This document shows positions 7,709-15,607 of a stretch of DNA of 24,382 nt, piece after piece. Source of the DNA: UBA9547 sp044349205. Lineage in GTDB: Bacteria > Bacteroidota > Bacteroidia > Cytophagales > UBA9547. The notes beneath the pieces are model-generated. The model was not told the origin of the DNA. It did not search any database and saw nothing but the letters and a program-made list of their open reading frames with translations. The DNA lies in the NCBI GenBank assembly GCA_044349205.1, contig JBIKRJ010000009.1:1-24382 (forward strand), read 5' to 3'. Position numbers and translations under genes: made by a program. Every line of letters starts with the position of its first letter. Position 1 is the first letter of the stretch.

Positions 7709-8254
7709 ATGGATATCCACAAAAAGATGCAACACAACAGCATTTCTTTAACTTTCAAAGGCACCCTTACATTCGAACTTATCGACTCCATTGTAGCCAT
7801 CATTTCCAACCGATTGGACCAAATTGAAAGCAATGTTGTCATTAAGAAAAAAGTGTACGGTGTTATGCTCGAATGCCTACAAAATTTGTGCTTTCATGTA
7901 GAGAAAATAAACGATGACGACTACAGCCCGCATTACGACCAGCAGTCAACACTTTTCAACATCGATTCGGACGAAGAAGGTTACCACATCACTACGGGCA
8001 ATTTTGTGATAAAAGAAAAAATGGATAACCTAAAAAATTGGCTTGACGAAATTAACTCTTTGTCGGAACAAGAAATAAAAGAACTGTACAACAAAATACT
8101 GAGAAACAAGAATTTTTCAGACAAAGGCACGGGCGGACTTGGTTTCGTGGACATGGCCAGAAAAGTAGGAAAGCTTAACTACAAAATTAACGCCATCGAC
8201 GACAAGTACGAATTCTTTGCTTTTAACTTAAACATACCTAAAGCCATCGCATAA
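7709..8254 (+). CDS. siaB: SiaB-family protein kinase
   Basis: A 181-residue cytoplasmic protein of the SiaB family (DUF6272), which phosphorylates its partner SiaC. In Pseudomonas aeruginosa the SiaA phosphatase and SiaB kinase set SiaC phosphorylation, which controls the diguanylate cyclase SiaD and biofilm formation. Features of the GHKL ATPase fold are visible: an N-box-like ExxxN (E55 to N59 in MLECLQNLCFH) and a glycine-rich lid GTGGLGFVDMARKVG (140-154). The N-terminus MDIHKKMQHNSISLTFKG fits the family, so I use the ATG at 7709, which also has a Shine-Dalgarno-like sequence. siaC follows after 10 bases. A possible but imperfect -7 element, TACTTTCG, lies at 7608-7615. No siaA or siaD is in the window. 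The target in this organism is unknown. Confidence 0.87.
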   Translation: MDIHKKMQHNSISLTFKGTLTFELIDSIVAIISNRLDQIESNVVIKKKVYGVMLECLQNLCFHVEKINDDDYSPHYDQQSTLFNIDSDEEGYHITTGNFVIKEKMDNLKNWLDEINSLSEQEIKELYNKILRNKNFSDKGTGGLGFVDMARKVGKLNYKINAIDDKYEFFAFNLNIPKAIA

Positions 8255-8264
8255 CCGATATTCA

Positions 8265-8648
8265 ATGGAACAGCTACTTTTAGAACCAAAGGCAAAAACA
8301 CCATTGGTAAATTTTGACAACAAAACTGGCGTGATGTTTTTGAAGGGCATGTCTTGTTCTGAAAACTCGCTCGAATTTTACAGACCAGTTTTAGATTGGG
8401 TAGAACGATACGGGAAATCGCCGCTTGACTCCACCACTGTAAATATCGAATTCAAATATTTCAATACGAGTTCGGCCAAATGTATATTGGATGTGCTTGA
8501 AAAGTTTGCCAACATTTATAACATGGGCAATAATGTGGTATTCAATTGGCACTACGAGAAAAACGATGAAGAAATGCTCGAAGCGGGTGAAAATTTCAGC
8601 GAGATTTTAGGAATCCCCTTCAATATCAGAGAAATAGAAGTCGACTGA
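8265..8648 (+). CDS. siaC: SiaC-family regulatory phosphoprotein (DUF1987)
   Basis: A 127-residue protein matching the SiaC/DUF1987 family, a small STAS-like phosphoprotein switched by SiaB kinase and SiaA phosphatase in Pseudomonas. The phospho-acceptor loop YFNTSSAK is present, and its threonine is residue 68, the same number as the reported P. aeruginosa phosphosite. The C-terminus ILGIPFNIREIEVD is typical. The gene follows siaB by 10 bases and is surely co-transcribed; it converges on folB with 4 bases between the stops. Because no SiaD-type diguanylate cyclase is nearby, the effector of SiaC here must be elsewhere or different; that part is inference. Confidence 0.9.
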   Translation: MEQLLLEPKAKTPLVNFDNKTGVMFLKGMSCSENSLEFYRPVLDWVERYGKSPLDSTTVNIEFKYFNTSSAKCILDVLEKFANIYNMGNNVVFNWHYEKNDEEMLEAGENFSEILGIPFNIREIEVD

Positions 8649-8652
8649 TACA

Positions 8653-9009
8653 CTACTCCAAAGTGTACTTCACTTTGGCAGCCTCACATATTCCTCCCAA
8701 AGGCGGCGAAAATTTGGATACCGAAATATGAATAGACAAAGCCTTGGGAAAAGCTTTTTTAAGTTCAGTTGCAGCACTTTTGCAAATATTTTCTAAAAGT
8801 TGGGTAGGCACTTCAAATACAGCCACCACAATGTCGTAGGCCTTTTTATAATCAATAGTATCTTCCAACTTTAATTCCTCTTTTTGGGTTGGCAAAAAAT
8901 CAAAAGAAAGGTCGATTTTGTATTTCGAACCGAGTTCTTTTTCGCCAGGATACAGCCCGTGATACCCGTATAGCTCAATCCCGTCGAGCGAAACAGTAAA
9001 TTTTTCCAT
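8653..9009 (-). CDS. folB: Dihydroneopterin aldolase
   Basis: Converts 7,8-dihydroneopterin to 6-hydroxymethyl-7,8-dihydropterin and glycolaldehyde in folate synthesis. At 118 residues it is normal in size. Family motifs are GYHGLYPGEKELG (with the conserved Glu), DTIDYKKAYD, LLENICKSAA and VSKFSPPLGG, whose Lys99 corresponds to the catalytic lysine. The start ATG shares one base with the divIVA stop (TAATG), so translation is coupled to the upstream gene. The 3' end carries a perfect hairpin shared with the siaC end region. No other folate gene is present in the window. Confidence 0.94.
   Translation of the reverse strand: MEKFTVSLDGIELYGYHGLYPGEKELGSKYKIDLSFDFLPTQKEELKLEDTIDYKKAYDIVVAVFEVPTQLLENICKSAATELKKAFPKALSIHISVSKFSPPLGGICEAAKVKYTLE
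8658..8678. terminator. Hairpin between convergent siaC and folB
   Basis: CCAAAGTG-TACTT-CACTTTGG is a perfect 8-base-pair stem with a 5-base loop, 10 bases past the siaC stop and inside the last codons of folB. It may act as a terminator in either direction. No U-tract follows on either strand, so the function is uncertain. Confidence 0.4.
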
Positions 9010-9758
9010 TAAATCTGGTCAAAAAACGATTCCGACTTTGGTTCGGGTGCTGCCACTTTTGGAAATTCCACTTTTGGTGCCTCTAAAATATTTTCCTCTT
9101 CTTCGACAACCGGTTCGGGAGATATCTCCTCTATTTTTTCTTCTACAATATCGGGTGTGGAGGTCTCGTTTTCAAAAGAAAGCACAGGAGCAGTAACCGC
9201 CTCTTCTTCTGCTTCCAATGTTTTTACATAATCGGGAAAAGGAGTTGATTCTGGAATATTGCCAACTTTTTCTAATAGTTCGCTTGCAAACTGTCTCAAT
9301 TCCAACAAAGTATCTTGTTTTTGTTTTTGAAGCACCTCTACTTCCGACACGATTTCGCTGAGCTTGCCTTGTGCTTGGAAAAGAATGTTTTTCGCTTTTT
9401 CTTCGGCCTCTTCCACCATGTTGCGCGAATACGTTCGGGCTTCGTTTATCATGGATTCGGAGTTCAAACGCGATTCTTTCATCAATTGTTCGGCAGTACG
9501 ATTGGCTTGTTCAACCACATTGGCACCAGTATCCTCGGCTGTTTTCAAGGTTTTGTACAAGGTACTTTCTACTTCACGCAATTTTTGAACCTCTGCCTCG
9601 GAAGTCGTAAGTTTTGATTTTAGGTCTTTCGACTCTTCCATCACGCGCTCCCATTCTTGCGATAGGGACAACAAAAAAGCATCTACTTCATCTTTGTCGT
9701 AGCCGCGAAATGTTTTTTCAAACGTCTTCTGCCTTATTTCCAATGGGCTGATTTTCAT
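9009..9758 (-). CDS. divIVA: DivIVA-domain coiled-coil protein
   Basis: A 249-residue cytoplasmic protein. The N-terminal DivIVA domain is clear: MKISPLEIRQKTFEKTFRGYDKDEVDAFLLSLSQEW in substance, including the signature FRGYDKDEVDAFL. A long heptad-like coiled coil covers about residues 30-165. The C-terminal third is acidic and proline-rich (EEEENILEAPKVEFPK) and probably disordered, ending ESFFDQI. In Gram-positives DivIVA/GpsB marks curved membrane and organises division or polar growth; in Bacteroidota the role is not well known. The stop overlaps the folB start by one base. The promoter region lies in the divergent gap up to 9891, but I find no convincing -7 element for this gene. Confidence 0.88.
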   Translation of the reverse strand: MKISPLEIRQKTFEKTFRGYDKDEVDAFLLSLSQEWERVMEESKDLKSKLTTSEAEVQKLREVESTLYKTLKTAEDTGANVVEQANRTAEQLMKESRLNSESMINEARTYSRNMVEEAEEKAKNILFQAQGKLSEIVSEVEVLQKQKQDTLLELRQFASELLEKVGNIPESTPFPDYVKTLEAEEEAVTAPVLSFENETSTPDIVEEKIEEISPEPVVEEEENILEAPKVEFPKVAAPEPKSESFFDQI

Positions 9759-9859
9759 CGTATCTTTTTTTATGCAATTTAGTAAAAATAGAACCGCAAA
9801 GAATTTTCTTCACTTCTATTCGAAACTTTTAAAGAAAATGTGTCGCATGCTTTTTTGAC

Positions 9860-9867
9860 TATTTTTG
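9860..9867 (+). promoter_or_regulatory. -7 element of the glycosyltransferase operon
   Basis: TATTTTTG matches TAnnTTTG exactly. No good -33 element is visible near 9838. It would start transcripts near 9873, downstream of the GTG at 9840, which supports the TTG at 9891 as the true start of the next gene. Confidence 0.45.
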
Positions 9868-9890
9868 GAATACTTTTTAACCCAATCAAG

Positions 9891-10634
9891 TTGAAAAACC
9901 AACTCCTTGTTTTTATTCCCACCTACAAAGAATCGGAAAATGTTAAAATTATTTACCAGCTGCTAAAGGCTGTAATACTTCCTGAACCTTTCGACATTCT
10001 TTTTTTAGACGACAACTCGCCTGATGGTACCGGCCAAATCATTGACCAGATAGCCAAAACCGATTCGACAGTACACGCTATACACCGCCCTCAAAAACAG
10101 GGCATAGGCAGTGCCCACCAAGCAGGCATTGCGTGGGCTTATGCAAACGGATATGAAAAGCTAATAACCATGGATTGCGACTTGACGCATTCGCCTGAAT
10201 ATTTGACACATTTTTACAAAGCTAGCCAAGGGGAAGGGGTACAATTGGTGATAGGATCCAGATATCTGCAAAAAGACAGCCTAAAATCGTGGAATTTGTT
10301 TCGAAAAACGCTCACCAAATTTGGCCATTTCCTGACTAGATATCTTCTAAAAATGCCTTTTGATGCCAGTGGCGCGTTTCGACTTTACAATTTGAATGAA
10401 ATACCACAGGATGTTTTCAAGCTGGTCGGTTCGGTGAGTTATTCTTTTTTCTTCGAAAGCTTGCTCATTTTGCATTTGAACAAAATCAAAATTGCCGAGA
10501 TTCCCATTGTTTTGCCAAAACGCACCTACGGAAGCTCAAAAATGAGTTTAAAAGACGCGTGGGTAAGCCTGCAATTTCTCTTTAAAATGTTCAGCATCAT
10601 CCATTTTAGAAAAAAGACATTACTACATGGCTGA
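9891..10634 (+). CDS. GT2 polyprenyl-phosphate sugar (mannose-type) synthase
   Basis: A GT-A-fold family 2 glycosyltransferase of the dolichol/polyprenol-phosphate mannose synthase type: it would move a sugar from a nucleotide donor to a membrane polyprenyl phosphate. Motifs: VFIPTYKESENV at the N-terminus, FLDDNSPDGT (metal/nucleotide-binding DD at 40-41), MDCDLTHSPEYL (DxD-like, 95-97), IGSRY and the acceptor-side PKRTYGSSKMS. There is no C-terminal membrane domain, so it is the soluble or peripheral type. I prefer the TTG at 9891 (247 residues, MKNQLLVFIPTYKE) over the GTG at 9840, because a -7 promoter element lies between them and the longer form adds a non-family extension. It overlaps the next gene by 8 bases. 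The sugar is not certain. Confidence 0.85.
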   Translation: MKNQLLVFIPTYKESENVKIIYQLLKAVILPEPFDILFLDDNSPDGTGQIIDQIAKTDSTVHAIHRPQKQGIGSAHQAGIAWAYANGYEKLITMDCDLTHSPEYLTHFYKASQGEGVQLVIGSRYLQKDSLKSWNLFRKTLTKFGHFLTRYLLKMPFDASGAFRLYNLNEIPQDVFKLVGSVSYSFFFESLLILHLNKIKIAEIPIVLPKRTYGSSKMSLKDAWVSLQFLFKMFSIIHFRKKTLLHG

Positions 10635-11337
10635 ATTACAATTAGAAAAAATATTTGAAGGCAAAGAGCGAGAGGTTCAGGAAGATTGGGACATCTATTG
10701 GTCTAAGCAAAACAAGACTTCAAACAAGTTGTACGAAGTTTTTGCCAATTTTTATCGCAACCAAATAATAAAACCAGCACTCAACCACTTTATTTTCAAA
10801 CACTTTGAAAAAGATACAAACCTTCTGCATGCCGGTTGTGGCAGCGGTAAAGTAGATGCCGATTTGGTCAATGCCTACAAAATTACCGCGCTCGATATTT
10901 CTTATCCCGCACTTCAAATTTATGACAAGGTAAACAAAGGAAAAGCAAGCCTTGTACAAGCCAGTATTTTTCAATTGCCATTTCCCGAAAACCACTTCAA
11001 CGGCGTGTACAACCTTGGTGTAATGGAACATTTTACAGAAAATGAAATTCAACTTATCCTTTTGGAATTTAATAGAGTGCTGAAACCAAATGGCAAAATA
11101 GCGCTGTTCATCCCTCCTATATTCGGACTTACAGTGCAAGTTTTAGACTTTACGCATTTTGTTCTAAACAAAATTTTAAGGCGCCGCATCAAACTGCATC
11201 CCGACGAAATCACAAGAATTAAATCACGAAATCACATACAAAAGATGGTCGAAAAAGCAGGATTTCGCTTTGTGGATTATTACTTTGGCAGCAAAGATTT
11301 TTTTACCCAAATAGTGATTGTAGCGGAAAAGCAATGA
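10627..11337 (+). CDS. Class I SAM-dependent methyltransferase
   Basis: A 236-residue cytoplasmic protein with a Rossmann-like methyltransferase fold. Motif I is LLHAGCGSGKVDADL (67-80), the acidic residue after beta-2 is in ITALDIS (86-92), and motif IV-like VYNLGVMEHF (127-136) is followed by LKPNGKIALFIPP. These are typical of the methyltransferase type-11 family. It overlaps the upstream glycosyltransferase by 8 bases and the downstream membrane protein by 4 (ATGA), so the three are one translationally coupled operon. The substrate cannot be read from the sequence; a lipid-linked sugar or glycan is suggested only by context. The C-terminal half (RRRIKLHPDEITRIKS) may contact membrane lipid. 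Confidence 0.88.
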   Translation: MAELQLEKIFEGKEREVQEDWDIYWSKQNKTSNKLYEVFANFYRNQIIKPALNHFIFKHFEKDTNLLHAGCGSGKVDADLVNAYKITALDISYPALQIYDKVNKGKASLVQASIFQLPFPENHFNGVYNLGVMEHFTENEIQLILLEFNRVLKPNGKIALFIPPIFGLTVQVLDFTHFVLNKILRRRIKLHPDEITRIKSRNHIQKMVEKAGFRFVDYYFGSKDFFTQIVIVAEKQ

Positions 11338-13256
11338 TTGAAATATACTTTATGTATTTTCTGATTTTTCTGCTCCTTTTGGCAGTTTTTTATGCTACGG
11401 GCAATCTTGTTTTTCGCCTTTTCCAAGTTGATATAAATGGGTTTTACACCGCCATATTCGCCAAGTTTTGTATTTCTTCCACCCTGTTTGTCCTGTGCAC
11501 CTCCATTTTTTACACCAAAGGCCTTACTGTTCTTATTCTTTTTGTTCCGCTTATGCTGGCTTTTGCCACTTTATTTTGGCGAAAAAACCCACCGATTGCG
11601 CCTAAGAAAACTTCCAACATTCTACTTCTAAAACAGGGGCTTTTTTTACTTTTCATTGCCTTCGTTTTTTTCTCTTTACGTTTCGGCCAAATATACAACG
11701 ACCAGGAATCCTTTCCCTTGGCCCCCCATTCCGATGTGGTCTATTACATTAATTGCATGAATTTTTTGACAGAATTTGGCAAAGAAAACAGCTCGATAGA
11801 TTATGTGCTGGGTGCCAAATCGGGAACTAGTCCTTATCACTATTATGAACTATGGTTTGGAGCAGGCGTAAGTCGCCTTTTTGGTTTGAATACAGGCCTT
11901 TCTTACCTACTTATAGTGCTAAGCACTAGCCTATTTATTATTTGGCTCGGAATATGTGCCTTGATGGAAAACTTCAAAAAGGTACATTTTGGGGATGCCT
12001 TGCTTTGTTTCTTATTGGTTTTCACGACTGGAATTGCTTTTCATTATTACACGGAAATCGCATTCATGAAATACATATCGGTTTACACCCGAAATACCTG
12101 GAATTATTCAAAATTGTTTCCACTCTATTTCTACACTATTTCCTCTGTTCTGTTCTTTCTTAGAAAAAAAGACACTCCTGCCATTTTATGTCTTCTCGCT
12201 TTGCCAATCGTATTCATCTCTACGGCATTGGGTATTTTTTTGGCGCTGGCAACTTGGTTTTTGACCGTCTATTTCTTGAAAAAAAAGACTTTTCCATTGG
12301 CTTATGTGCTTACTATGGCGACGGCTTTAGGGATATTTATGTTCTACAATTTCTTCACAAGGCAAACCGATACCCATGTCGACATTGGCGTGGCTAGTAC
12401 ATTGCACAACCTTATTTCCTTCTCTTTTTTCAAAACCGCTTTCAATGTTTTTGCAGGAACTACAATTCAAATCACCATCCTTTTTGCTCCTTTCGTTGCT
12501 ACATGGTATGTGTTTAGAAAACCAAATCTTAAAGATATTTTCAAATATAACAGTGTGCTACTCGCATTTCTCATGTACTTTTTCGCCTTGTTGGGCTGGA
12601 GTATATTGCACGACAAGCTGAGCACAGTGCAGGTTTTCAGCAACTTGGGAGTCACACTTCTGAATATTTTGGCTTGCCTCGCAATGGTTACTATTTGGTC
12701 GAGAAAAAAAACTGCATGGAGCGCTTCTAAAATTTTGGTCATTTTTTTGGTTATAGTCGGAATAAAAAATTCTGTTCAGGAATACCGATATGGGTATCCC
12801 CAATCGGCGCAATATCTGAACGAAGTGAAAAAAGCTAGCGCAGGACTTTCAAAATTGGGCGGTTTCGTTTTTGATAAGACCGACTATGCCCAAAGTGAAT
12901 TTGGTTACGTTTCAAATTTTGCAATTCTGGGGCAGTATCTCATTTATTCGCAAAATCCTACTTTTCCATTGTCGTTATCGCCCCATAGTTTTCCACTTTC
13001 TTCCGAACCCAAATTGGCTAAAATTCAAGAAGCTGGACTAGGCAACACCCCATTTTATATCTATGTAACGCAACAAAAAAAATTGGGGCAGTTTGAATCT
13101 ATCACAAAAAGCCAATTTCAATTTATGGCAAAAATGAAAATCAACTACCTCATTTACAGCAAAAAAGCAGAAATTCCTGAACTAATCAAGAAAAAAATAA
13201 AAAGAGAGATAGTAGACCAAAACACAGGAGAAAGGTTCTACTTACTCAATCCTTGA
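11334..13256 (+). CDS. Polytopic membrane protein, probable GT-C-like glycosyltransferase
   Basis: A 640-residue integral membrane protein with roughly 11-13 hydrophobic segments in the first 480 residues and a soluble C-terminal domain (about 490-640). The first large extracytoplasmic loop contains PLAPHSDVVYYIN (Asp134) and then SPYHYYELWFGAGVSRL. An acidic residue early in the first big loop plus a terminal soluble domain is the architecture of GT-C glycosyltransferases that use polyprenyl-phosphate sugars. The first gene of the operon would make such a donor. I do not recognise a precise family, so the GT-C call is inference from topology and context; an O-antigen/flippase-like or plain unknown membrane protein is possible. 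The start overlaps the methyltransferase by ATGA. The 3' end overlaps the convergent rlmN gene by 19 bases. Confidence 0.75.
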   Translation: MIEIYFMYFLIFLLLLAVFYATGNLVFRLFQVDINGFYTAIFAKFCISSTLFVLCTSIFYTKGLTVLILFVPLMLAFATLFWRKNPPIAPKKTSNILLLKQGLFLLFIAFVFFSLRFGQIYNDQESFPLAPHSDVVYYINCMNFLTEFGKENSSIDYVLGAKSGTSPYHYYELWFGAGVSRLFGLNTGLSYLLIVLSTSLFIIWLGICALMENFKKVHFGDALLCFLLVFTTGIAFHYYTEIAFMKYISVYTRNTWNYSKLFPLYFYTISSVLFFLRKKDTPAILCLLALPIVFISTALGIFLALATWFLTVYFLKKKTFPLAYVLTMATALGIFMFYNFFTRQTDTHVDIGVASTLHNLISFSFFKTAFNVFAGTTIQITILFAPFVATWYVFRKPNLKDIFKYNSVLLAFLMYFFALLGWSILHDKLSTVQVFSNLGVTLLNILACLAMVTIWSRKKTAWSASKILVIFLVIVGIKNSVQEYRYGYPQSAQYLNEVKKASAGLSKLGGFVFDKTDYAQSEFGYVSNFAILGQYLIYSQNPTFPLSLSPHSFPLSSEPKLAKIQEAGLGNTPFYIYVTQQKKLGQFESITKSQFQFMAKMKINYLIYSKKAEIPELIKKKIKREIVDQNTGERFYLLNP

Positions 13257-14317
13257 ATCGGTTTCGTCTTGTTGGCCAACTGACCGCAGGCAGCGTCTAT
13301 GTCTTTGCCTCTACTTCGGCGAACATTCACTACCAAGCCTTTTCGTTCCAAATAAGACTGAAACTCTTGCAAACTAACGGGATCGGTATTTTGAAATTCG
13401 GCCTCGGCAATTGGGTTGTACTGAATGATATTTATTTTGGCCGGCACCTTTTTTGCAAACTCGGCCAGTTCACGAGCATCTACTAGCGAGTCATTAAAAT
13501 TTTTAAAAACGATGTACTCGAAAGTAATGTCATTGCCCGTCTTCTCATAAAAATAATTTAATGCTTCGGCTAGCGCATCCAAAGTATTTGTTTCGTTGAT
13601 GGGCATTATTTGGTTTCGTTTTTCGTCATTGGCAGCGTGTAAAGAAAGCGCCAGATTGAAACGCACTTCATCATCGCCCAACTTCTTAATCATTTTGGCA
13701 ATGCCTGCGGTAGAAACCGTGATTCGACGCGCAGCCATGTTTAAGCCTTGGTCTGAAGTGATAAGTGCTATCGACTTCAACACATTGGTATAGTTTAACA
13801 AGGGCTCGCCCATGCCCATGTACACAATATTTGAAAGCGGGATTCCGTAATGCTCTACGGCTTGCTTACGCATAAGCACCACTTGGTCGTACATTTCCGA
13901 AGCTTCCAAATTACGTTTTCGTTCCATGTAACCGGTAGCACAAAACTTGCAAGTAAGCGAGCAACCCACTTGTGATGAAACACAAGCTGTCATTCTTTCG
14001 GAAGTTGGAATCAAAACACCTTCAACCAAATGGCTGTCGTGAAGCCGAAAAGCTGTTTTGATTGTACGGTCTTTGCTAATTTGCTTGGTTGCCTCTGTTA
14101 CGTGATGTATGGTAAACTGTTCCGAAAGCCACTCACGGGTTTTTATGGAAATATTGGTCATTTGGGCAATGTCGGTGGCCGATTTCTTCCAAAGCCACTC
14201 GTGTATTTGCTTGGCACGAAAAGCAGGCTCGCCTATTTGGGCAAAAAAATCGACCAATTCCTTGGCAGTCAAACTGCGCAAGTCCTTTTTTTCCAGTGTT
14301 TCTTCTTGTTCATGCAC
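13238..14317 (-). CDS. rlmN: 23S rRNA (adenine(2503)-C(2))-methyltransferase RlmN
   Basis: A radical-SAM enzyme that methylates C2 of A2503 in 23S rRNA (and A37 of some tRNAs). The iron-sulfur motif CxxxCxxC is in VGCSLTCKFCATGYMERKRN. The two cysteines of the methyl-transfer mechanism are present: one in MTACVSSQ just before the cluster and one near the C-terminus in DIDAACGQLANK. Other family blocks are YMGMGEPLLNY, RRITVSTAGI and NLALSLHAANDEKR. Length is 359 residues. No ATG exists near the start; the GTG at 14317 gives VHEQEETLEKKDLRSLT and is the only suitable initiator. A near-consensus -7 element TAATTTTA is at 14330-14323, which would give a very short or absent leader. The gene is divergent from bshA. 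Confidence 0.95.
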   Translation of the reverse strand: MHEQEETLEKKDLRSLTAKELVDFFAQIGEPAFRAKQIHEWLWKKSATDIAQMTNISIKTREWLSEQFTIHHVTEATKQISKDRTIKTAFRLHDSHLVEGVLIPTSERMTACVSSQVGCSLTCKFCATGYMERKRNLEASEMYDQVVLMRKQAVEHYGIPLSNIVYMGMGEPLLNYTNVLKSIALITSDQGLNMAARRITVSTAGIAKMIKKLGDDEVRFNLALSLHAANDEKRNQIMPINETNTLDALAEALNYFYEKTGNDITFEYIVFKNFNDSLVDARELAEFAKKVPAKINIIQYNPIAEAEFQNTDPVSLQEFQSYLERKGLVVNVRRSRGKDIDAACGQLANKTKPIQGLSK

Positions 14318-14461
14318 GAGGGTAAAATTACGAAATAATGGACTCTTTGAACGCTTGCCAAGGTTGTATTGAAGAAATGTGAAAACTTTTGAATAGTTTT
14401 AAAATAAAAACCGAACGATTGGCATAGCAATAAATGTTATGTACTTTATTTTAGCTTTCAA

Positions 14462-15601
14462 ATGAGAATAGGAATTGTATGTTATCCAACCTTTGGTGGT
14501 AGTGGCGTTGTAGCCACTGAATTGGGCAAAGCACTTGCCCAAAATGGACACCAAGTGCATTTTATCACCTATAACCAACCCGCTAGGCTGGATTTTTACA
14601 GTCAAAATATTTCGTACCACGAGGTAAACATTTCTACCTATCCCCTTTTTGATTTTCCTCCTTACGAACTGGTTTTGGCCAGTAAAATGGTCGATGTGGT
14701 GAAATACGAAAAATTGGATGTATTGCACGTACACTATGCCATACCGCACGCCTCGGCTGCATACATGGCCAAACAAATATTGCTGAAAGAAGGGATTTAC
14801 ATTCCTGTAATTACCACTCTGCACGGCACAGACATCACTTTGGTAGGACGCGATGCCTCTTTCGAACCCGTAGTTACCTTTAGCATCAACGAATCCGATG
14901 GCGTTACGGCTGTTTCAGAAAATCTAAAAGAAGACACCTACAAGCATTTCAACATCACAAAAGACATACGTGTAATCCCCAACTTTGTCGATTTACAACG
15001 GTTTTCACGACAGAAAAAAGACCATTTTAAAAATGCAATTTGCCCCAATGGCGAAAAACTTATCGTGCATACGTCAAATTTCAGACCGGTAAAACGAATC
15101 GCCGATGTGGTGAATATATTTTCAATTATTCGTCAAAAAATCAACGCAAAATTACTTTTGGTTGGCGATGGCCCTGAAAGGATTAATGCTGAAGCATTGT
15201 GCCGCGAACTTTCCATTTCAGACGATGTGAGGTTTTTGGGGAAATTGGATGCGGTAGAAGAAGTGTTGTCGCTAGCAGACTTGTTTCTTTTACCTTCTGA
15301 AAAAGAAAGTTTTGGATTGGCGGCACTGGAAGCCATGGCTTGCCAAGTACCCGTCATTTCTTCAAACACTGGAGGCATTCCCGAAATTAATGTGAACGGT
15401 GTAACTGGCTTTTTGAGCAATGTGGGCGACGTGCAAGACATGGCAGAAAAGGCGCTGTTTGTATTGGACGAGCAAAATCACAAAGTATTCAAAAAGAATG
15501 CGTTGGAGCGAGTACAATTGTTTGACTTAAAAAATGTGCTCCCCTTGTACGAGAATTTTTACAAGGAAATAATTGAAGAATGCAAGGCAGCCGTGGTGTA
15601 A
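14462..15601 (+). CDS. bshA: N-acetyl-alpha-D-glucosaminyl L-malate synthase (bacillithiol synthesis)
   Basis: Transfers GlcNAc from UDP-GlcNAc to L-malate, the first step of bacillithiol synthesis. It is a 379-residue GT4 retaining glycosyltransferase. The N-terminal acceptor domain has YPTFGGSGVVATELG and VHYAIPHASAAYMA with TTLHGTDITLVG; the donor domain has HTSNFRPVKRI, GDGPER and the E-x7-E motif in ESFGLAALEAMA, then SNTGGIPE. These blocks are BshA-specific, not just generic GT4. bshB and bshC are not in the window. The start ATG at 14462 is clear and is preceded within 3 bases by TAGCTTTC, a one-mismatch -7-like element of uncertain value. It is a single gene between divergent rlmN and the convergent repeat-protein gene (6 bases between stops). 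Confidence 0.94.
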   Translation: MRIGIVCYPTFGGSGVVATELGKALAQNGHQVHFITYNQPARLDFYSQNISYHEVNISTYPLFDFPPYELVLASKMVDVVKYEKLDVLHVHYAIPHASAAYMAKQILLKEGIYIPVITTLHGTDITLVGRDASFEPVVTFSINESDGVTAVSENLKEDTYKHFNITKDIRVIPNFVDLQRFSRQKKDHFKNAICPNGEKLIVHTSNFRPVKRIADVVNIFSIIRQKINAKLLLVGDGPERINAEALCRELSISDDVRFLGKLDAVEEVLSLADLFLLPSEKESFGLAALEAMACQVPVISSNTGGIPEINVNGVTGFLSNVGDVQDMAEKALFVLDEQNHKVFKKNALERVQLFDLKNVLPLYENFYKEIIEECKAAVV

Positions 15602-15607
15602 AAACGC

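Noticed and set aside
10720..11139. 139-residue minus-strand frame opposite the methyltransferase
   Set aside because: The plus-strand frame carries methyltransferase motifs and operon overlaps; the reverse frame has no family features.
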